A stretch of DNA of 64,000 nucleotides from Lederbergia citrea (GCF_018343525.1 NZ_JAGYPH010000004.1:124001-188000), one strand, 5' to 3'. Positions 38,254-47,539 are shown, counted from the stretch's first letter. A program made the numbers and translations. Notes: generated by a model from the sequence alone, not told the origin.

Positions 38254-41200
38254 TTATATCGCTCTCGTTTGCATTTGCCTCTTTACATTTTTCTCTTTTT
38301 TCACCGGGTTAAACAGACTGTATAAAACCGGAACAATAAAGAGAGTGAGCATTGTCGATGTTGTCAATCCCCCGATTACGACAACAGCGAGTGATGATGA
38401 GACAATTCCCGCGCTTGTAGACATCGCCATTGGGAATAATGCTCCGACTGTAGCAATTGCTGTCATCAAGATTGGTCTAATTCGAATCACTCCTGCTTCG
38501 ATTAGTGATTCATGCGTTGTCATTCCCGTTCTTTCATTTTGTTTCACTTTATCAATGAGAACAATGGCATTTGTGACAACGATCCCATTCAACATAAGCA
38601 ACCCAATCATCGCCGGCATTCCGATCGGTTCTTTGACGATAAAAAGTCCTAGTAATGCACCTATGACCGAGAATGGAATTGCGAATAAGATAACGAAAGG
38701 TGCTTTTCCTTCTCCAAATGCGATGACCATTACCATGTAGACGAAAAGGATGCTGACTACAATTGCAATTGCCATATTTTTAAAGCCTTCATCCATCGCA
38801 GCTGCTGCGCCTTCCTTATAATAATTTACGCCTTCAGGCAAATTCAGCTTGGCTATTAATTCATCTGCTTTTTTCGTTACTTCTCCTGCTTTTGCGTCGG
38901 TAATTTGTCCAGCAACCATGACATACTCATTTTGATTCAGATGGGTAATGACTGTTCTGTTCGTGACCCGCTTTAATTTACCGACTTCATTAAGCGCAAC
39001 AGGCATGCCCATTACATTATTAATCTTTTGCTCTCCCAATTCTTTAAGTTCAACAACATCGTTCATCTTCAATCCGAGCTTAACATCTGTACTCTTATCT
39101 TCTAGAGTCATTGTTGTTACAACATCTCCGTTAATAAACTCACGAATACTTTTCCCAACCATTGCCGGCATGAGCCCTTTTTCGGCTAATTTTTCTTCAT
39201 TTAGTTCTATTTCTATTTCTGGCCTGTCACCTTCAAGGGAAGAATGTACATCAGCCATTCCCTTCATTCCTTTAAGTTCGCTGACAATTTGTTGGCTCGC
39301 TGTTTTAATATCTTTAATGTTAGGACCATTTACAACAAGCACATATTGCGACTGTGCTCCAGCTGCGAAATTCCCCACCCCAGTAACAGTAATCTCCTTT
39401 GCTTCCTTCAAATCTGCAAATTGGTCACGCAAATCATTAATAAATCCATCGATATCTTTTACAGAATCCTTTACGACAAACGATGTGGAAGCGTACTCTG
39501 AATGTCCCCTTACACTTGTGCTAACAAGCTTTACTTCCTCTTTATCTAAAAGTATCTTCTCTACATCACTTGCTACTTTACTTGTCTTTTCCGGAGCCGT
39601 TCCTTTTTCCATAGAGATATTGACATCAAAGTTCGTCATTTTTTCCTGAGGTAAAAATGTCGTGCCTAACTTAGGAGCAATCAGTCCTACAGTCCCACCA
39701 AGTAGCACAATGGCCATCAAAAGTGTAACTAATCTATGTTTCAGAACCCAATTTAAACTTTTACGATATCCTTTTTGCAAACCATTTTCTTTATGCGCCT
39801 TTAGTTTAATATCCAATAAGAAAATTCTCGCCATGAGTGGTACGATCGTAATCGCTACAATCAACGAAAACAGTAATGAGATGACGATTGTCCAGGCAAG
39901 TGGAGCAAAGAACTTCCCAACAATACCAGGCACAAAAGCCATTGGCAAAAATACAGCAACTGTTGTAAGGGTGGAAGAAGTAATTGCCGATGCCACTTCT
40001 CTTGTTGCCTGTTCGACTAGCTTATCATCGCGGTCTTTCGCAGCTCTTACCCTTCTAAATACATTTTCAATGACAACAATGGAGTCATCCACTACCCGCC
40101 CTACAGCAACAGCAATTCCCGCGAGCGTCATAATATTCAGCGTATATCCAAGCATATTAATGACTGTAAAAGATGCTAATATCGACAGTGGAATGGATAT
40201 GACTGCAATAATCGTTGAGCGGATATTTCTTAAAAACAACAACGTCACGATGACGGCCATTGCCGCGCCTAATAACGCCTCTTTGAGCATAGAGTAAACC
40301 GAATCTTTAATCTCTATCGATTGGTCACGAAGTGTTTCCACTTTATATCCTTTAGGAAGCTTTATATCTTCCATTTCTTTTTTCACTTTATCTACGATCG
40401 CAACGACATTTGCTCCACCTTCCGCAACTATCCCGAAACGGACACCTGGCTCTCCATTTATTCTAGTAAAATCGCTTACGTTTTCATTTTCATACGTTAT
40501 ATCAGCGATTTCACTCAGTTTAATATCTTTTAGCTGCGGCATAGCCCCTTGCTCAGACGGGGTCCCCATTGTAAATAATCGAATGTTTTTCACATCATCA
40601 AGAGTTTTAAGTTCTTTTCCGACCCTTACAGGCAAAACTTCGTCTGAAAGCTTAAGATCACCAGTAGGAATGCTTAAGTTGTTGGTATTGATTGCTGCTT
40701 TTACATCATCCAGTGTAATGCTTTTTTTCTCAAGTTCTTTAGGCAGAAGTCGAATGGAAACAGACTTTTCTTCAATTCCCCCGACATCCACTTTGCTTAC
40801 GCCATCAATGACTTCAAGCCTCGGAATGATCTTATCTGCTACAAATCTCTGAACATCGGTGCTATTTTCCTCTCCATAAACCCCCATCGAAAAGATGGTT
40901 GGATCCTGATCAGGCCCTTGTAAAATAAATTCCGGTTTTTTTGCTGTATCAGGCATCTTTATTTTATCGATTGCCGATCTTACTAATTGCTCTCCATCCT
41001 TCATCTTTACAGACATGTCAAATTCCATTGTGGAATAAACGGCATTTGCAACACCATCGGTATAGACATTTTTCACACCTTTAATATTCATTAATTCTCT
41101 TTCTACAGGTTCCCCAATTTCTTTCATCGATTGCTCAGGCGACGCCCCCGGATAGGCAATCACGACTGTCAAATAAGGGATATCCACATTCGGATATTTC

Positions 41201-41310
41201 TCTATATTTATTTCTTTTAAAGAATAAATTCCCCCACCGACAATTAGAAGCATCATTAAAAATAAGGCTACTGCATTTTTCATACTAAAACGAATCACAG
41301 ATTTAATCAT
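38254..41310 (-). CDS. swrC: RND-family efflux pump (SwrC/YerP-like)
   Basis: 1018 residues with the AcrB-type plan: TM1 at 10-30, large porter domain (35-330), TM2-6 (about 335-530), second porter domain, TM8-12 to the end. TM4 proton-relay acidic residues appear in GIAVAVGRVVDDSIVVIENV. B. subtilis SwrC (YerP), about 1060 residues, exports surfactin and supports swarming; this is the nearest named relative, but the substrate here is unknown. No membrane-fusion protein or outer channel, as usual in Gram-positives. Starts at ATG; the proton motive force drives export. Confidence 0.9.
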   Translation of the reverse strand: MIKSVIRFSMKNAVALFLMMLLIVGGGIYSLKEINIEKYPNVDIPYLTVVIAYPGASPEQSMKEIGEPVERELMNIKGVKNVYTDGVANAVYSTMEFDMSVKMKDGEQLVRSAIDKIKMPDTAKKPEFILQGPDQDPTIFSMGVYGEENSTDVQRFVADKIIPRLEVIDGVSKVDVGGIEEKSVSIRLLPKELEKKSITLDDVKAAINTNNLSIPTGDLKLSDEVLPVRVGKELKTLDDVKNIRLFTMGTPSEQGAMPQLKDIKLSEIADITYENENVSDFTRINGEPGVRFGIVAEGGANVVAIVDKVKKEMEDIKLPKGYKVETLRDQSIEIKDSVYSMLKEALLGAAMAVIVTLLFLRNIRSTIIAVISIPLSILASFTVINMLGYTLNIMTLAGIAVAVGRVVDDSIVVIENVFRRVRAAKDRDDKLVEQATREVASAITSSTLTTVAVFLPMAFVPGIVGKFFAPLAWTIVISLLFSLIVAITIVPLMARIFLLDIKLKAHKENGLQKGYRKSLNWVLKHRLVTLLMAIVLLGGTVGLIAPKLGTTFLPQEKMTNFDVNISMEKGTAPEKTSKVASDVEKILLDKEEVKLVSTSVRGHSEYASTSFVVKDSVKDIDGFINDLRDQFADLKEAKEITVTGVGNFAAGAQSQYVLVVNGPNIKDIKTASQQIVSELKGMKGMADVHSSLEGDRPEIEIELNEEKLAEKGLMPAMVGKSIREFINGDVVTTMTLEDKSTDVKLGLKMNDVVELKELGEQKINNVMGMPVALNEVGKLKRVTNRTVITHLNQNEYVMVAGQITDAKAGEVTKKADELIAKLNLPEGVNYYKEGAAAAMDEGFKNMAIAIVVSILFVYMVMVIAFGEGKAPFVILFAIPFSVIGALLGLFIVKEPIGMPAMIGLLMLNGIVVTNAIVLIDKVKQNERTGMTTHESLIEAGVIRIRPILMTAIATVGALFPMAMSTSAGIVSSSLAVVVIGGLTTSTMLTLFIVPVLYSLFNPVKKEKNVKRQMQTRAI

Positions 41311-41508
41311 AAAACCATACCCCCTTACTCCTATTTTTCTTTTTTAAAAATTTCACTTTTTCCATTATATCCCTTTCCCATTATGAGCAATTTTTGGGAG
41401 GATTACCATAACTTTCTTCACCATCTTATAAAAATTTTCAAGTTAGTGAATGAAGCGCGGGGTTGATTTTTCACTACGACTCTAGACCTATAAGAATTAC
41501 AAACAACG

Positions 41509-41541
41509 AAAAAGCCGTAACTTAATGAGTCACGGCTTTTA
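41509..41541 (-). terminator. Terminator of the glutaredoxin-like gene
   Basis: Minus-strand AAAAGCCGT / ACGGCTTTTT hairpin overlapping the end of the gene. Confidence 0.8.
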
Positions 41542-41784
41542 CTTTTTGCTTTTCACCATTTCAATTAGTTCTTTTAATTCATTCGTAAATCCTTTTACGG
41601 CTCGATTTTCTACTACCGTTACAGGTACTCCGAGAAAACCGAACTTCTCTACTTCTTTTTGATATTTTTCGCTTGTAGATACGTTTCTTGTCTCAAATGG
41701 GATTCCTTCTTGAGTGAGTACTTGTTTGACCAATGTGCATTCGATACAATCATCCGTTGTATATACGATTACTTGTTTGTCCAA
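41539..41784 (-). CDS. Glutaredoxin/NrdH-like thiol oxidoreductase
   Basis: 81 residues, thioredoxin fold: VIVYTTDDCIECTLVKQVL with CIEC redox centre (CxxC) near residue 12, LGVPVTVVEN with the cis-Pro, then the C-terminal helix. Start placed at TTG (MDKQVIVYTT), nine bases after GGGAGG; the longer open frame upstream has no ribosome site. Likely a cytoplasmic reductant for a ribonucleotide reductase or other disulphide; partner unknown. Confidence 0.85.
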   Translation of the reverse strand: MDKQVIVYTTDDCIECTLVKQVLTQEGIPFETRNVSTSEKYQKEVEKFGFLGVPVTVVENRAVKGFTNELKELIEMVKSKK

Positions 41785-41865
41785 TGTTTCAGTCCTCCCA
41801 TGTTTTACTAAGTCATGATTCTGACACAAATTTTACATTGTATTGCTTATTTTTACAAAGTTTCT

Positions 41866-41894
41866 TTGATTAATAGAATTAATTCTCCTATAAT
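41866..41894 (+). promoter_or_regulatory. Promoter of small membrane protein 1
   Basis: TTGATT, 17 bases, TATAAT. Predicted 5' untranslated leader about 100 bases. Confidence 0.7.
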
Positions 41895-42000
41895 TAACTA
41901 TAATGTATGTTCAATTATATGTATTTTATCCGCTGGAAAAAAGAATACATACCTCTTCTTTTTTCAACCTCGTGAATAATTTATGTAGGAGGGATTTTAC

Positions 42001-42141
42001 ATGCAGCTTGGGATATTGCTTGGTTTATTAGGATTAATGGGAGTAGTCGCAGTGTTTCTCAGTTTTTTTATTGGAACAGCTCTAAACTCCAGTGACTCCA
42101 GCACAATTGACGAATTGCCAAAAAATGATTTTAATCAATAA
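42001..42141 (+). CDS. Small single-helix membrane protein 1
   Basis: 46 residues: MQLGILLGLLGLMGVVAVF begins one transmembrane helix (about 3-27), then a short polar tail DSSTIDELPKNDFNQ. Strong ribosome site TAGGAGGG eight bases upstream, own promoter and terminator. The neighbour at 42340 has the same plan and a matching tail ending (PxNDFxQ), so the two are paralogues. Function unknown. Confidence 0.8.
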   Translation: MQLGILLGLLGLMGVVAVFLSFFIGTALNSSDSSTIDELPKNDFNQ

Positions 42142-42156
42142 ATGAAAAACATTCTT

Positions 42157-42204
42157 AAAAATCTTCAGCAGATTACTTATTCTGCAGGAGATTTTTATTT
42201 TTTT
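42157..42204 (+). terminator. Terminator of small membrane protein 1
   Basis: AAAATCTTCAGCAGA / TCTGCAGGAGATTTT, imperfect stem, then T run. Confidence 0.8.
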
Positions 42205-42245
42205 TACAAAAAGGCGATAAATATTCTGAATTTTACGTTATTTCC

Positions 42246-42254
42246 TGTTATAAT
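42246..42254 (+). promoter_or_regulatory. Extended -10 promoter of small membrane protein 2
   Basis: TGTTATAAT: perfect TATAAT with TGn extension, no good -35. Leader about 80 bases. Confidence 0.6.
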
Positions 42255-42339
42255 AGGGTAAATCAAATAATGCCTCTTTGCTTTTTCACGGAAGTGCTCC
42301 AAGAATAGCATACATTTTTACAAATTGGGAGGGATTGGA

Positions 42340-42486
42340 ATGGATTTATGGGTTACCCTTTGTTTAGTAGGTGTATTAGGATCAATCGCAACATTTCTAG
42401 CTTACTTTATTAGTACCGGTCTAAATTTTGATGATTCCCACAGGGTTGATAAAGTTCCCCCTAATGATTTTGATCAGAATATGTGA
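42340..42486 (+). CDS. Small single-helix membrane protein 2
   Basis: 48 residues: helix from WVTLCLVGVLGSIATFLAYF (about 4-27), then a polar tail with DDSHRVDKVPPNDFDQNM. GGGAGGG lies seven bases before the ATG. Shares with small protein 1 the length, one helix followed by Gly/Thr-x-Leu-Asn, a DxS stretch and the PxNDFxQ end. Own promoter and terminator. Not recognised. Confidence 0.8.
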   Translation: MDLWVTLCLVGVLGSIATFLAYFISTGLNFDDSHRVDKVPPNDFDQNM

Positions 42487-42496
42487 AAAATGAAGT

Positions 42497-42527
42497 TCTC
42501 CTGCAGTTGTCTGCAGGAGATTTTTTT
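42497..42527 (+). terminator. Terminator of small membrane protein 2
   Basis: TCTCCTGCAG / CTGCAGGAGA stem, TTGT loop, seven T. Confidence 0.93.
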
Positions 42528-42531
42528 CTTT

Positions 42532-43962
42532 CTAAAAAGAATAATTTAAACTAATCATTTTCATTCTTGTCATTTCTCTAATTGCATATTTTACACCTTC
42601 GTGACCATAACCTGACGATTTCACTCCGCCGTATGGCATATGATCAAAACGCAATGTCGGTACATCGTTGATCAGTACTTGGCCAACCTCAAGTTCATGA
42701 GCGAAAAGCATTGACTGTTTTAAATTATTTGTAAACACTCCAGCATTGAGGCCATACTGGCTATCATTCATCAGTTCGAGCGCTTCTTCAGAAGATTCCA
42801 CTCGATTAATAATCACAACAGGACCGAACACTTCCTCACAAGCGACTTTATCCGTCTCTTTGACATTTGTCAGCACTGTTGGATGAATGCCATTTTCTTG
42901 TTTTTCTCCTCCTGTAAGTAGGTCTGCTCCGCCTTCAACTGCTTCCTTCACCCATTCAAGCACACGCTGTTGAGATTTTTTGTTAATCATCCCAGTCACA
43001 ATTGTACTCTCTTCAAGCGGGTCTCCGAATGTAAGTTGCTTTGTCTTTTCCACAAATTGCTTCAGAAATTCATCTGCGATTTTCTCGTGTACATAAATTC
43101 TTTGGGTATGGATGCATACCTGGCCGTTATAGGCGAATGCACCGGCAACCGATTTATCCACCACTTCAGCAAGCTTGTCACTGACAGAAGCATCCACGTA
43201 TAACGCCGAGTTACTTCCAAGTTCAAGCGTCATCCTTTTAAGGCCGGCCTTGTTTTTGATTTCCTTACCGACTGCTGGACTTCCTGTAAATGAAATTTTT
43301 TGAACTCTTTCATCCTCCAATAGTACTTTCACAAGTGTTGCCCCATCACCTGGTACAACATTTAAGGCACCGTCTGGTAAGCCAGCTTTTGTAAATAACT
43401 CTGCTAATTTCAAAGCAGTAAGTGGCGTTTTTTCGGCTGGTTTAACGACAATCGAATTTCCGGAAGCGATCGCAGGTCCGACTTTATGGACGACAAGATT
43501 TAGCGGGAAGTTAAACGGCGTAATAGCACCAATGACACCGATTGGTTCAAAAATTGTATAAGCGTCACGACCTGCCCCACCAACAGCCGCATCCATCGGA
43601 ATATACTCCCCGCCAATTTTTTTCGCTTCTTCTCCGGAAAATTGTAACGTTTGAACGGAACGATCAACTTCTGCCCGTGAGGCAGTGATTGGCTTTCCCG
43701 CCTCAGCGGTGATTAGTTTAGCAAACTCCTCTTTCTTCTCGTTCAGTAATTCCGCTGCTTTAAATAAACTTGCAGCACGGTCTACAGCAGGCATTTTTTT
43801 CATCGTTTGAAATGCTTTATATGCTGCATTTATGGCACGTTCCATCTCTTTTACCGTTCCATCCGCCACTTCTGCAATGACTTTATCGTTATAGGGATTG
43901 ATCAAATCATAATAATTGGCAGCTTCACTATATTGCCCGTTAAGATATGTACCGAATTTCAT
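42532..43962 (-). CDS. NAD(P)-dependent aldehyde dehydrogenase
   Basis: 476 residues, full ALDH superfamily length. Cofactor and catalytic motifs: ITPFNFPLNLVVHKVGPAIASGN, FTGSPAVGKEIKNKAG, catalytic Glu in MTLELGSNSALYVD and catalytic Cys in AYNGQVCIHTQR. The ELGSNS variant and length recall lactaldehyde/GAPN-like and YfmT-type enzymes, but the substrate cannot be assigned. Start at MKFGTYLNG after GAGGTGAATGGA; the frame extends 26 codons upstream without a ribosome site. Divergent from the gntR-ABC operon. Confidence 0.9.
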   Translation of the reverse strand: MKFGTYLNGQYSEAANYYDLINPYNDKVIAEVADGTVKEMERAINAAYKAFQTMKKMPAVDRAASLFKAAELLNEKKEEFAKLITAEAGKPITASRAEVDRSVQTLQFSGEEAKKIGGEYIPMDAAVGGAGRDAYTIFEPIGVIGAITPFNFPLNLVVHKVGPAIASGNSIVVKPAEKTPLTALKLAELFTKAGLPDGALNVVPGDGATLVKVLLEDERVQKISFTGSPAVGKEIKNKAGLKRMTLELGSNSALYVDASVSDKLAEVVDKSVAGAFAYNGQVCIHTQRIYVHEKIADEFLKQFVEKTKQLTFGDPLEESTIVTGMINKKSQQRVLEWVKEAVEGGADLLTGGEKQENGIHPTVLTNVKETDKVACEEVFGPVVIINRVESSEEALELMNDSQYGLNAGVFTNNLKQSMLFAHELEVGQVLINDVPTLRFDHMPYGGVKSSGYGHEGVKYAIREMTRMKMISLNYSF

Positions 43963-44023
43963 TCCATTCACCTCATATCCCATATTTTCTTCACTATAAC
44001 AAAATATTGAGAAAAATACACAG

Positions 44024-44052
44024 TTGACGAAACTGTTCATACTGTGTATATT
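44024..44052 (+). promoter_or_regulatory. Promoter of the gntR-ABC operon
   Basis: TTGACG, 17 bases, TATATT. Inverted half-sites AACTGTT (44031-44037) in the spacer and AACAGTT (44060-44066) at the start region flank the -10, a likely GntR operator for autorepression. Confidence 0.75.
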
Positions 44053-44094
44053 CGTTATTAACAGTTAAAAATAATCAAAAATGTAGGTGTTCAC

Positions 44095-44466
44095 ATGAAT
44101 ATCATCATTTCTAACAGCAACGATCAGCCGATCTACAATCAAATCAAAGAGCAGATTAAAGAACAGATTTTACGAGGGGAACTGCCGAAAATGTCTGCTC
44201 TTCCCTCCATTAGAAAACTTGCCAAGGAGTTGCAAATCAGTGTCATCACCACTAAAAGGGCGTATGACGAACTTGAAAGTGAAGGCTTTATCGAAACATT
44301 TCCCGGAAAAGGCTCATTTGTTGCTGCTCAAAACAAGGAGCTGCTGAAAGAGAAACAAATGAAGTTAATTGAAGAAAAATTGAGTGAAATTATTGATGAC
44401 AGCAAGACTTTCAATATTAGTATAGAAGAAATCATTCAGATGTTAAAGCTATTGTATGAGGAGTGA
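44095..44466 (+). CDS. GntR-family regulator, YtrA subfamily
   Basis: 123 residues. GntR winged helix (about 10-75: PIYNQIKEQIKEQILRGEL, LPSIRKLAKELQISVITTKRAYDELESEGFIET) and a short helical tail instead of a large effector domain, as in the YtrA subfamily that controls adjacent ABC exporters. Two genes for an ABC-2 permease pair and an ATPase follow. In B. subtilis such operons respond to cell-wall antibiotics. Start ATG after TAGGTG. Confidence 0.9.
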   Translation: MNIIISNSNDQPIYNQIKEQIKEQILRGELPKMSALPSIRKLAKELQISVITTKRAYDELESEGFIETFPGKGSFVAAQNKELLKEKQMKLIEEKLSEIIDDSKTFNISIEEIIQMLKLLYEE

Positions 44467-44471
44467 ATGGT

Positions 44472-45335
44472 ATGGAAAATATTATTGAAATTAATGGCCT
44501 CTCCAAGAAATTTAAGGATTTTGAATTAAAAAACGTCTCATTTAATTTTAAAAAAGGCTATATTATGGGGTTAATTGGACCAAATGGCGCTGGAAAAAGT
44601 ACCTTAATTCGCTGTTTGATGGACTTAATGCAAATTGATAATGGAGAAATTAAATTATTCGGGACTACTCATAGTGAAAATACGAAAGAAATAAAACAAC
44701 GGATTGGCTTTGTTTATGATGATAGCCATTTTTACGAAGATCTCACACTAGAAAAAAACAAGCGGATTATTGCCCCTTTTTATCGGGATTGGGATGAGAA
44801 AGCTTTCAAAGCCTATACAGTTAAATTCGATCTCCCCATGAAAAAGAAAGTGAAACATTTATCCAAGGGGATGAAAATGAAATTTGCGATCGCAATCTCC
44901 CTTTCACATCATCCTGAGCTAGTTATTTTAGATGAACCAACATCAGGGCTCGATCCAGTTTTTCGAAGAGAATTGCTTGATATATTGTTAGAGATCATAC
45001 AAGACGAAAACAAGTCTATCTTCTTTTCGACTCATATTACTACAGACTTAGAGCAGATTGCTGATTACATTACATTCATCAATAATGGCGAGCTTATTTT
45101 CAGCAAAGAAAAAGATGAGATTTTTAAGGAGTATCGACTTGTAAAGGGTCCTAGGGATTTGTGTAAAAATATTGAGAGCCTTGAACCAGTTGGGGTTAGA
45201 AAAACAGATGTCGGATTTGAAGCACTCGTTACTAATTTGGAAAAGGCTGATTCACACCTTCTTCAGCAATTATACATTGAGCGCCCTTCTCTTGAAGACA
45301 TCATGTATTACACTGTTAGGGGAGTCTCCCTATGA
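44472..45335 (+). CDS. ABC-2 type exporter ATPase
   Basis: 287 residues from MENIIEING. Walker A GPNGAGKSTL, signature LSKGMKMK (a variant of LSGGQ), Walker B LVILDEPTSGLD, H-loop STHIT; C-terminal extension of about 80 residues. GAGGAG eight bases upstream of ATG, six bases after gntR. Its stop overlaps the next start (ATGA). Drives the two following permeases. Confidence 0.93.
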   Translation: MENIIEINGLSKKFKDFELKNVSFNFKKGYIMGLIGPNGAGKSTLIRCLMDLMQIDNGEIKLFGTTHSENTKEIKQRIGFVYDDSHFYEDLTLEKNKRIIAPFYRDWDEKAFKAYTVKFDLPMKKKVKHLSKGMKMKFAIAISLSHHPELVILDEPTSGLDPVFRRELLDILLEIIQDENKSIFFSTHITTDLEQIADYITFINNGELIFSKEKDEIFKEYRLVKGPRDLCKNIESLEPVGVRKTDVGFEALVTNLEKADSHLLQQLYIERPSLEDIMYYTVRGVSL

Positions 45336-45973
45336 AACAATTAATGTTGAAAGATTTATATACTCAAAGATTATTTGGTTATGCTTTTCCACTGTTTTTC
45401 TTATTACCTTTCTATATGAGTTCATTAACTGGTGTAAATTATCTTGTTATTTATGTGACGTATGCCGCCATTTGGTTAACCGTTTATTCAAATTTCGGTA
45501 CAGCTGAATCAAATCGAATGGGTTTAAAGCTAATTTCGAGTCTTCCTATTACGAGAAAAAATGTAGTTCAAGCGAAATACGGGGCGGCTTTCATGTGGTG
45601 GGGAATCGGCTTCGTCCTATATGGAACAATGGCGTTTCTCATCAGCTTACTTTTAGGTAATACATTTAATATCGGATTTATTTCTAGTATGATTTTGTCG
45701 CTTTGTGTAACTTTTATCATTATTTCCTTTTTTTATCCACTCTACTTTTTACTTGGCTATCAAATAGCAGCAGGTATCACGATGATTTTCCCTATGTTAG
45801 GATTTTTTGTAATGATGACTATAACAATTGATGACATATCGGGTGAACCTTTGCCATGGGAACTTTTTCCGACAGACTATCTTTCTAATATTTTATTTGT
45901 ATTGGCAAGTGTGATTATCACACGCCTTTCCTACCTACTTTCAGTAAAGATTTTTGAGAAAAAGGATTTATGA
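45332..45973 (+). CDS. ABC-2 type permease, first subunit
   Basis: 213 residues with six predicted membrane helices. ESNRMGLKLISSLPITRKNVVQAKY is the cytoplasmic loop typical of this ABC-2 family, shared with the next gene. Overlaps the ATPase gene by four bases. Probably forms a heterodimer with the following permease. Confidence 0.88.
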   Translation: MKQLMLKDLYTQRLFGYAFPLFFLLPFYMSSLTGVNYLVIYVTYAAIWLTVYSNFGTAESNRMGLKLISSLPITRKNVVQAKYGAAFMWWGIGFVLYGTMAFLISLLLGNTFNIGFISSMILSLCVTFIIISFFYPLYFLLGYQIAAGITMIFPMLGFFVMMTITIDDISGEPLPWELFPTDYLSNILFVLASVIITRLSYLLSVKIFEKKDL

Positions 45974-45985
45974 GGAGGCATAGCC

Positions 45986-46567
45986 ATGCTAAATATCATC
46001 AAGGCTGATATGAGAAGTATAAAACCATGGGAGTATATGATTCTGATCCCAGCTGTATTATTTTTTGCTTTGCTTGTAGGCGCGAATTTCGTGCATCCAT
46101 ATTATATGTGGATTTTCTATTTAACATTGGGACTTTGCAGCGGATCAGTCGATCGAAAAAGGCAAGAAAAAGTGCTACCTTTAGTCGTTAGTCTACCTAT
46201 TACTAGAAAAGAATATATAGGGGCTAAATACTTACTTGCTGTAGCTTGGTTTTTCGTCTCTTCGATTGTTACAACGCTTTTTGCCCTTGTTTTTAACCGG
46301 AGTTTAGCGTTTTTTTCCTTTGAAATGTGGATAACAACATTATTAATCACTCTTGTTTTCATCGCGATTTATGTGCCATTTAGCTTGTTTTATAGGTCAG
46401 CGGGATTTATGTTTGGCCTTGCTATAGTCATTTTTATAATGACTACTCGTGAAACAATCGGACATTTAGAGCTTCACTTTCATCCAATCTTTTTATTATC
46501 GATTATATTATTCTATCTATCTTATTATTTTTCAGTAAAAGTATTCGAACGGCTAAATCTATCGTAA
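45986..46567 (+). CDS. ABC-2 type permease, second subunit
   Basis: 193 residues, six predicted helices, homologous to the preceding permease (RKRQEKVLPLVVSLPITRKEYIGAKYLL loop). GAGGAGG precedes its ATG. Last gene of the GntR-controlled exporter operon. Substrate unknown, probably an antimicrobial peptide or lipid-linked compound by analogy with YtrA-controlled systems. Confidence 0.88.
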   Translation: MLNIIKADMRSIKPWEYMILIPAVLFFALLVGANFVHPYYMWIFYLTLGLCSGSVDRKRQEKVLPLVVSLPITRKEYIGAKYLLAVAWFFVSSIVTTLFALVFNRSLAFFSFEMWITTLLITLVFIAIYVPFSLFYRSAGFMFGLAIVIFIMTTRETIGHLELHFHPIFLLSIILFYLSYYFSVKVFERLNLS

Positions 46568-46625
46568 TACTTCCAAAATTCAGCTACAATAGAGTTACTA
46601 CCTGAAAAAAGGACATGATGAGGAA

Positions 46626-47426
46626 ATGCATACAAAAGAAAGTTTACTTCAAGATTTAAAAGATTTAGGGATTAATAATAAGGGAACGCTTATGGTCCAT
46701 TCTTCTTACAAAAGCATTGGTGATGTTGATGGAAGAGCCGACACTGTTTTAGATGCTTTTCAAGAATATATGGAGGACGGGCTGCTTACTTTACCTACTC
46801 ATACTTGGAAATATATTAATGCAGATAATCCAGTTTTCTCAGTTAAAGATTCACCTACATGCGTTGGTATTTTAACAGAGTTGTTTCGTAAGCGTGAAAA
46901 CGTGGTACGCTCTGCACACCCTACCCACTCTGTTGCTGCGATTGGAAATGGCTCTGTTGCATTTACAACAGGTGATGAATACTGCGATACACCTTGCGCA
47001 CGCAATTCAGCATGGGGAAGGCTTCTTGATAGAAATGCACAGATAATGCTCGTTGGAGTAGATTTAATAAGAAATACATTCATTCATGGGATCGAAGAAT
47101 GGGCCGATATTCCTGGACGGTTGACAGATACATTTGAGCCGCTGCAATCCGTATTAGAGGACGGAACGGTAGTTGATGTCCCTTCCCGGAGACATTGCGG
47201 CTTATCTTGGTCCTATCATTTTTGGAAAGTAGACGAAATTTTGGTGAATCGCGGAGCAATGACAATCGGTAAATTTGGCGATGCGGAAACTAGAGTATGC
47301 GATGCAAAACTATTAACCGAAGTTCTAATGGAAATGTTACGCGATATGCCTGATCTATTTTCAGATAATGAACCGCTCAACAGACAGACAATAGAACATT
47401 ACAGTAAACCACTTGTTTACAGCTAA
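46626..47426 (+). CDS. AAC(3)-family N-acetyltransferase
   Basis: 266 residues, antibiotic_NAT fold: TLMVHSSYKSIG, catalytic-site SAHPTHSVAAIG, CARNSAWGRL and HCGLSWSYHFWKV. Family members acetylate aminoglycosides at the 3-amino group, but chromosomal Bacillus copies (YokD, BA2930-like) often act poorly on drugs and may have other acceptors. ATG start 59 bases after the permease stop with AGGA at a proper distance; probably its own or read-through transcription. Strong terminator follows. Confidence 0.87.
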   Translation: MHTKESLLQDLKDLGINNKGTLMVHSSYKSIGDVDGRADTVLDAFQEYMEDGLLTLPTHTWKYINADNPVFSVKDSPTCVGILTELFRKRENVVRSAHPTHSVAAIGNGSVAFTTGDEYCDTPCARNSAWGRLLDRNAQIMLVGVDLIRNTFIHGIEEWADIPGRLTDTFEPLQSVLEDGTVVDVPSRRHCGLSWSYHFWKVDEILVNRGAMTIGKFGDAETRVCDAKLLTEVLMEMLRDMPDLFSDNEPLNRQTIEHYSKPLVYS

Positions 47427-47440
47427 ATAGATCAAATAAA

Positions 47441-47483
47441 AAACTCCCGCTGCACTTGCAAACAAAGTGCAACGGGAGTTTTT
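47441..47483. terminator. Bidirectional terminator after the acetyltransferase gene
   Basis: AAAAACTCCCG / CGGGAGTTTTT stem with an inner TGCACTT/AAGTGCA stem; also faces the convergent permease gene. Confidence 0.92.
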
Positions 47484-47486
47484 GCA

Positions 47487-47525
47487 TTCGACATAACTCG
47501 GGGCGTGACAGGCACCGCTCGAATT
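47487..47525 (-). repeat. Dispersed 3'-UTR repeat, copy 1
   Basis: About 39 bases, matching 54189-54227 at 32 positions with a 19-base identical core that reads GGTGCCTGTCACGCCCCGA on the minus strand. It lies between the stop codon of the sugar permease gene and its terminator, as copy 2 does for ptsG. Confidence 0.8.
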
Positions 47526-47539
47526 AACTCGAATTTTCT

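Noticed and set aside
42532..43962. Non-phosphorylating glyceraldehyde-3-phosphate dehydrogenase GapN
   Set aside because: Length fits but key motif surroundings differ from GapN; only the aldehyde dehydrogenase superfamily can be supported.
47487..47525. Part of the acetyltransferase terminator
   Set aside because: The hairpin is complete without it, and the same sequence recurs near ptsG with a different terminator.
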